This document shows, in pieces, positions 5,158 through 7,472 of a stretch of DNA of 7,472 nt (the first letter of the stretch is position 1; every line of letters starts with the position of its first letter). Origin of the DNA: TMED14 sp041179465. GTDB taxonomy: Bacteria > Bacteroidota > Bacteroidia > Flavobacteriales > Schleiferiaceae. The stretch covers positions 1 to 7,472 of the forward strand of contig JBEGTJ010000077.1 in assembly GCA_041179465.1 (NCBI GenBank). Direction: 5' to 3'. Made by a program: the position numbers and the translations under genes. Below the pieces are notes generated by a model that was not told where the DNA came from, did no database searches, and saw only the letters and a program-made list of their open reading frames with translations.

Positions 5158-6513
5158 ATGAACGTACATTTTATCGCCATTGGCGGAAGCGCGATGCACA
5201 GCCTCGCCCTTGCGCTGGCTACCCGTGCGGGGGTGGTTGTAACCGGGAGCGACGACGCCATTTTTGAACCCAGCCGCAGCCGGTTGCAGTCCGCGGGACT
5301 GCTGCCCGCCGTAGAGGGCTGGTTCCCCGAGCGCATTCACGCCGGACTCGACGCCGTGGTGCTGGGCATGCACGCCCGCAGCGACAACCCCGAGCTTCAG
5401 CGGGCCCAAGAATTGGGGATTCCCGTGTATTCTTACCCTGAGTACGTGCAAAAGGCCTGCGAGGCCCAGACTCGGGTGGTTGTGGGCGGTTCGCACGGCA
5501 AAACGACGACCACGTCGATGCTGCTTCACGTTCTGAAGTACCTAGATCGCTTGCCCGACTACCTCGTCGGAGCCCAGGTTCCGGGCTTGGACGCCTCGGT
5601 CCGCCTGCAAGGCACCGACGAATGGGCGGTTTTTGAAGGCGACGAGTACCTGGCATCGCCGCTCGACCCGCGCCCGAAGTTTCACCTGTACAAGGCCCAC
5701 GTAGGCCTGATTACGGGTATGGCTTGGGACCACGTGAACGTTTTTCCGACCCAGGAGTCCTACGCCGACGCGTTTCGCGGATTTTTAGCCTCTATGGAGC
5801 CGGGCGGAACCCTGCTTTACTTTGAGGAAGACGCGGAGCTTGCGGCACTGGTGGGGGCAGACGCTTCGCCGATTCGCAAAATTCCGTACCGCACCCCCGA
5901 ACACCGCCACGACGGAACCCAATGGTACTGGAAGACGCCGATGGGCGAGCTCCCGATGAGCGTGATGGGCCGACACAACTTGGCCAACGCCGAGGGCGCC
6001 CGCTGGCTGGCCCAGGAAATGGGAATTCAGGAGGCCGACTTTTATGAGGCCATCGCCTCGTTTCAGGGCGCGCAGCGCCGCCTCGAACCGCTTGCCGATT
6101 CGGAGCGACGCGCCGTCTACCTGGATTTTGCGCACGCTCCGTCTAAGGTAGCGGCCACCACGGCGGCCTTTGCCGAGAGTTTTGGCAACCGACCGGTTTG
6201 GGGCTTGCTCGAGCTGCACACGTTCAGCAGCTTGAATCCGGCGTTTTTGCCCGGATACGCGGGGTCGCTGGACGGCCTTGACCGCGCTATGGTGCTGTTT
6301 GATCCCGCAGCGGTGGCCCACAAAAAGCTGCCGCCCTTGGCTCCCGAAGCCGTTCAGGCGGCCTTTGGTCCGGGGGTAGAGGTGTTTACCGATTCAGACG
6401 CCTTGCGCGCCGAGCTGGAACGCTCGGCTCCCGACCAGCTAAACCTGCTCATCATGAGTTCGGGCAACCTCGGAGGTTGGGACGTGCGCCAGTGGGCGCC
6501 TCAGTTTGTGTAG
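5158..6513 (+). CDS. mpl: Mpl-type peptidoglycan recycling ligase (UDP-MurNAc:L-Ala-gamma-D-Glu-meso-DAP ligase) of the Mur ligase family
   Basis: A 451-residue cytoplasmic ATP-dependent Mur ligase, expected to attach recovered tripeptide to UDP-N-acetylmuramate. Three Mur domains are visible. The N-terminal UDP-binding Rossmann domain has IAIGGSAMHSLA (7-18), VTGSDD and VVLGMHARSDNPEL. The central ATPase has P-loop GGSHGKTTTTS (110-120), EGDEY (160-164), and MAWDHVNVF (188-196). The C-terminal domain has GRHNLANAEGA (271-281), GAQRRLEP, DFAHAPSK (323-330) and SSGNLGG (434-440). The FEGDEYLASPLDPRPKF wording and the early GSAM fit Mpl rather than MurC, and the whole chain closely follows the flavobacterial Mpl-like protein I remember. 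Substrate preference against MurC is inferred. It is the last gene of the operon; its stop is 6 bases from the stop of the convergent gene, leaving no room for a terminator. Confidence 0.92.
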   Translation: MNVHFIAIGGSAMHSLALALATRAGVVVTGSDDAIFEPSRSRLQSAGLLPAVEGWFPERIHAGLDAVVLGMHARSDNPELQRAQELGIPVYSYPEYVQKACEAQTRVVVGGSHGKTTTTSMLLHVLKYLDRLPDYLVGAQVPGLDASVRLQGTDEWAVFEGDEYLASPLDPRPKFHLYKAHVGLITGMAWDHVNVFPTQESYADAFRGFLASMEPGGTLLYFEEDAELAALVGADASPIRKIPYRTPEHRHDGTQWYWKTPMGELPMSVMGRHNLANAEGARWLAQEMGIQEADFYEAIASFQGAQRRLEPLADSERRAVYLDFAHAPSKVAATTAAFAESFGNRPVWGLLELHTFSSLNPAFLPGYAGSLDGLDRAMVLFDPAAVAHKKLPPLAPEAVQAAFGPGVEVFTDSDALRAELERSAPDQLNLLIMSSGNLGGWDVRQWAPQFV

Positions 6514-6519
6514 TCGGGC

Positions 6520-6867
6520 TTATTCCGCGTCGCCGTCCAGCAGCTGGCGCTGCATGTCCTCCATTCCGAAGTAATCTTCGGCCTCGAGTACGGTGGGAAC
6601 CACGGCCAGGTCTTCGTCGAACAGGTGCATGAGCGACTCGCGCACGATCAGGATGCACGAGAACATCTGGTCCATGCGCTCGGCCTGAAGGTCTTGAAGA
6701 TCTTCGATGCCCTCGAATTCTTCGGCGGCAAGCAGGTTGACCAGCAGGTGGTCGTCGGGATGCTTTTGAACGAGCGATTGAAATTCCGCTACCCCTTCAG
6801 GGCCAAAGGAGTCGGCGCCCCACCGAAGGTGGATGAACTGCGGTTTGCGTTCGAGCTTAAAGGACAT
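6520..6867 (-). CDS. Small acidic STAS-like protein encoded next to pyrB
   Basis: A 115-residue acidic protein with no signal peptide or membrane segment. The ORF continues to 6921, but MSFKLERKPQF at 6867 is the better start: relatives I remember begin with a comparable M-x-F-K/R block, and it gives an 11-base overlap with the end of pyrB. The C-terminus AVVPTVLEAEDYFGMEDMQRQL matches the VVPT-x-x-EAED-x-x-x-ME-x-x-x-R pattern of about 110-120 residue Bacteroidota proteins found between pyrB and the RNase Z gene. Those are often mislabelled ribonuclease Z by neighbourhood, though they look like STAS/anti-anti-sigma folds. No metallo-hydrolase motif (HxHxDH) is present, so this is not a nuclease. 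No RNase Z gene follows; the next gene is the convergent ligase. Function unknown. Confidence 0.7.
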   Translation of the reverse strand: MSFKLERKPQFIHLRWGADSFGPEGVAEFQSLVQKHPDDHLLVNLLAAEEFEGIEDLQDLQAERMDQMFSCILIVRESLMHLFDEDLAVVPTVLEAEDYFGMEDMQRQLLDGDAE

Positions 6868-7471
6868 CTTGCGTACTTGATTGAGCGGCAAGAAGGTACA
6901 ACACGGCCATGCGAACGGCAACTCCGTTTTCGACCTGGTTCAAAATGGCGGCGTGGGGCGAATCCGCGACCTCGCTTGTGAGCTCAACCCCGCGGTTGAT
7001 GGGACCGGGGTGCAAAATGAGCGGAATGCGGTCGAGGCGGTTGAGGCGCTCCATGGTAATGCCGTAGCGGCGGTGGTACTCGCGAATCGACGGAAAAAAG
7101 GCCCGATCCATGCGTTCGTGCTGCACTCGAAGTACGTTGGCGACATCGGCCCACGCCAACGCGTCGTCGACGTCCGAGATCACTTCGACGCCCAGCTCGT
7201 GAATCATGTCGACCAGCACAGTTTGAATGTCTGAGCGAAGCGCACCCATAGTTGCTGGAAGTTCGGGGCCACCAGTTTTAGCTGCCGGCATCTTGGCAAC
7301 CTGAGCGCCGCTGGCGTGATACATCTCTAGCCAGTCGAAGCCGTGGCCCTTCTCGGCCATCTTTTCAAACGCACCAATTAGGTTGAAAACTTTGAGGGCA
7401 TTGCCCTGAAGGGTAATTCCGTGACCCACTCCGTACCAGACAGGTGAAATCTCAATCAGGGTTACTTTTAC
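6857..7471 (-). CDS. pyrB: Chimeric ORF: FAD-monooxygenase N-terminal piece joined in frame to the C-terminal part of aspartate carbamoyltransferase
   Basis: The minus-strand frame is open to the window end, and the apparent first codon at 7429 is a GTG inside a domain. From about 7190 down to the stop at 6857 it encodes the aspartate-binding domain of ATCase, the first committed step of pyrimidine synthesis: GVEVISDVDDAL, LRVQHERM, FPSIREY, the HPGPINRG signature, SEVADSP and NQVENGVAVRMAVL. The catalytic carbamoyl-phosphate half (STRT, HPTQ) is missing; where the GDI-x-HSRVARS strand should be, the chain is an FAD monooxygenase instead. The ATCase part is family-normal to its end and overlaps the next gene by 11 bases, so it is the native piece. 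The hybrid lacks the residues needed for either activity. Confidence 0.82.
   Translation of the reverse strand, partial: VKVTLIEISPVWYGVGHGITLQGNALKVFNLIGAFEKMAEKGHGFDWLEMYHASGAQVAKMPAAKTGGPELPATMGALRSDIQTVLVDMIHELGVEVISDVDDALAWADVANVLRVQHERMDRAFFPSIREYHRRYGITMERLNRLDRIPLILHPGPINRGVELTSEVADSPHAAILNQVENGVAVRMAVLYLLAAQSSTQDVL
7191..7471 (-). other. N-terminal piece of an FAD-dependent (UbiH/salicylate hydroxylase-like) monooxygenase, part of the chimeric ORF
   Basis: Read on the minus strand, this begins with VKVTLIEISP, the second beta strand ending in the acidic residue that binds the FAD ribose. Then come GVGHGITLQGNALKVF (the G-x-G-I-x-L-x-x-NA block of aromatic-ring hydroxylases), LEMYHASGAQV, and ALRSDIQTVLVDMIHELGVEV, whose Arg-x-x-(L/I)-Q block is characteristic. 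The GxGxxG start lies outside the window and the DG and GDAAH motifs are never reached. GC is 142 of 272 (52%) for 7201-7472 against 152 of 240 (63%) for 6961-7200, so it has a different compositional origin from the adjoining ATCase part. Confidence 0.78.
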
Positions 7472-7472
7472 A

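Noticed and set aside
4306..5529. 407-codon minus-strand ORF opposite the lipoprotein and ligase genes
   Set aside because: It spans two well-supported genes on the other strand, is rich in Arg, His, Gly and Val as expected of an antisense shadow, and shows no family motif.

Overview
The central part of this window (about 255 to 7190) reads as ordinary chromosomal DNA from a Bacteroidota bacterium, probably Flavobacteriales-like, with unusually high GC (about 60% in the stretches I counted). The evidence is the protein families: a Mpl-type ligase and a PlsC-family acyltransferase that both match the flavobacterial forms I remember, a solitary HSDR_N-type protein, and a short STAS-like partner of pyrB. 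Shine-Dalgarno sequences are nearly absent, and TAnnTTTG-type -7 promoter boxes sit directly upstream of start codons.

Layout, left to right. (1) 3-740, plus strand: an ORF open at its 5' end. It begins as a polyketide synthase ketosynthase fragment and switches in frame near 249-260 to the C-terminal part of L-2-hydroxyglutarate oxidase. (2) 737-785: seven perfect tandem copies of CTAGCAA fill the gap between converging stop codons. (3) 790-3575, minus strand: HSDR_N-like protein, purB, and an AstE/ASPA-family zinc deacylase whose ATG overlaps the purB stop. (4) 3576-3606: a compact divergent promoter region. (5) 3607-6513, plus strand: a tight three-gene operon of acyltransferase, MbnP-like lipoprotein and Mpl-type ligase, which suggests an envelope theme (lipid, surface lipoprotein, peptidoglycan recycling). 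(6) 6520-7471, minus strand: a small STAS-like protein overlapping the 3' end of pyrB. The ATCase reading switches in frame near 7180-7200 to an FAD-dependent monooxygenase N-terminal region and runs off the window.

The most important observation is that both ends are chimeric, each within about 300 bases of the window edge, and each joins two unrelated protein families without breaking the frame. Neither hybrid keeps a full set of catalytic residues. The simplest reading is that the window is a contig with mis-joined ends (assembly or amplification chimeras). I do not propose that these are new fusion enzymes, although the two in-frame junctions deserve a read-level check. I see no convincing undescribed multi-gene system. 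The most interesting intrinsic features are the heptamer array, which places stop codons in all six frames, and the back-to-back promoter boxes at 3580-3598. No RNA genes, insertion sequences or CRISPR arrays were found, and no gene-free stretch exceeds about 50 bases.
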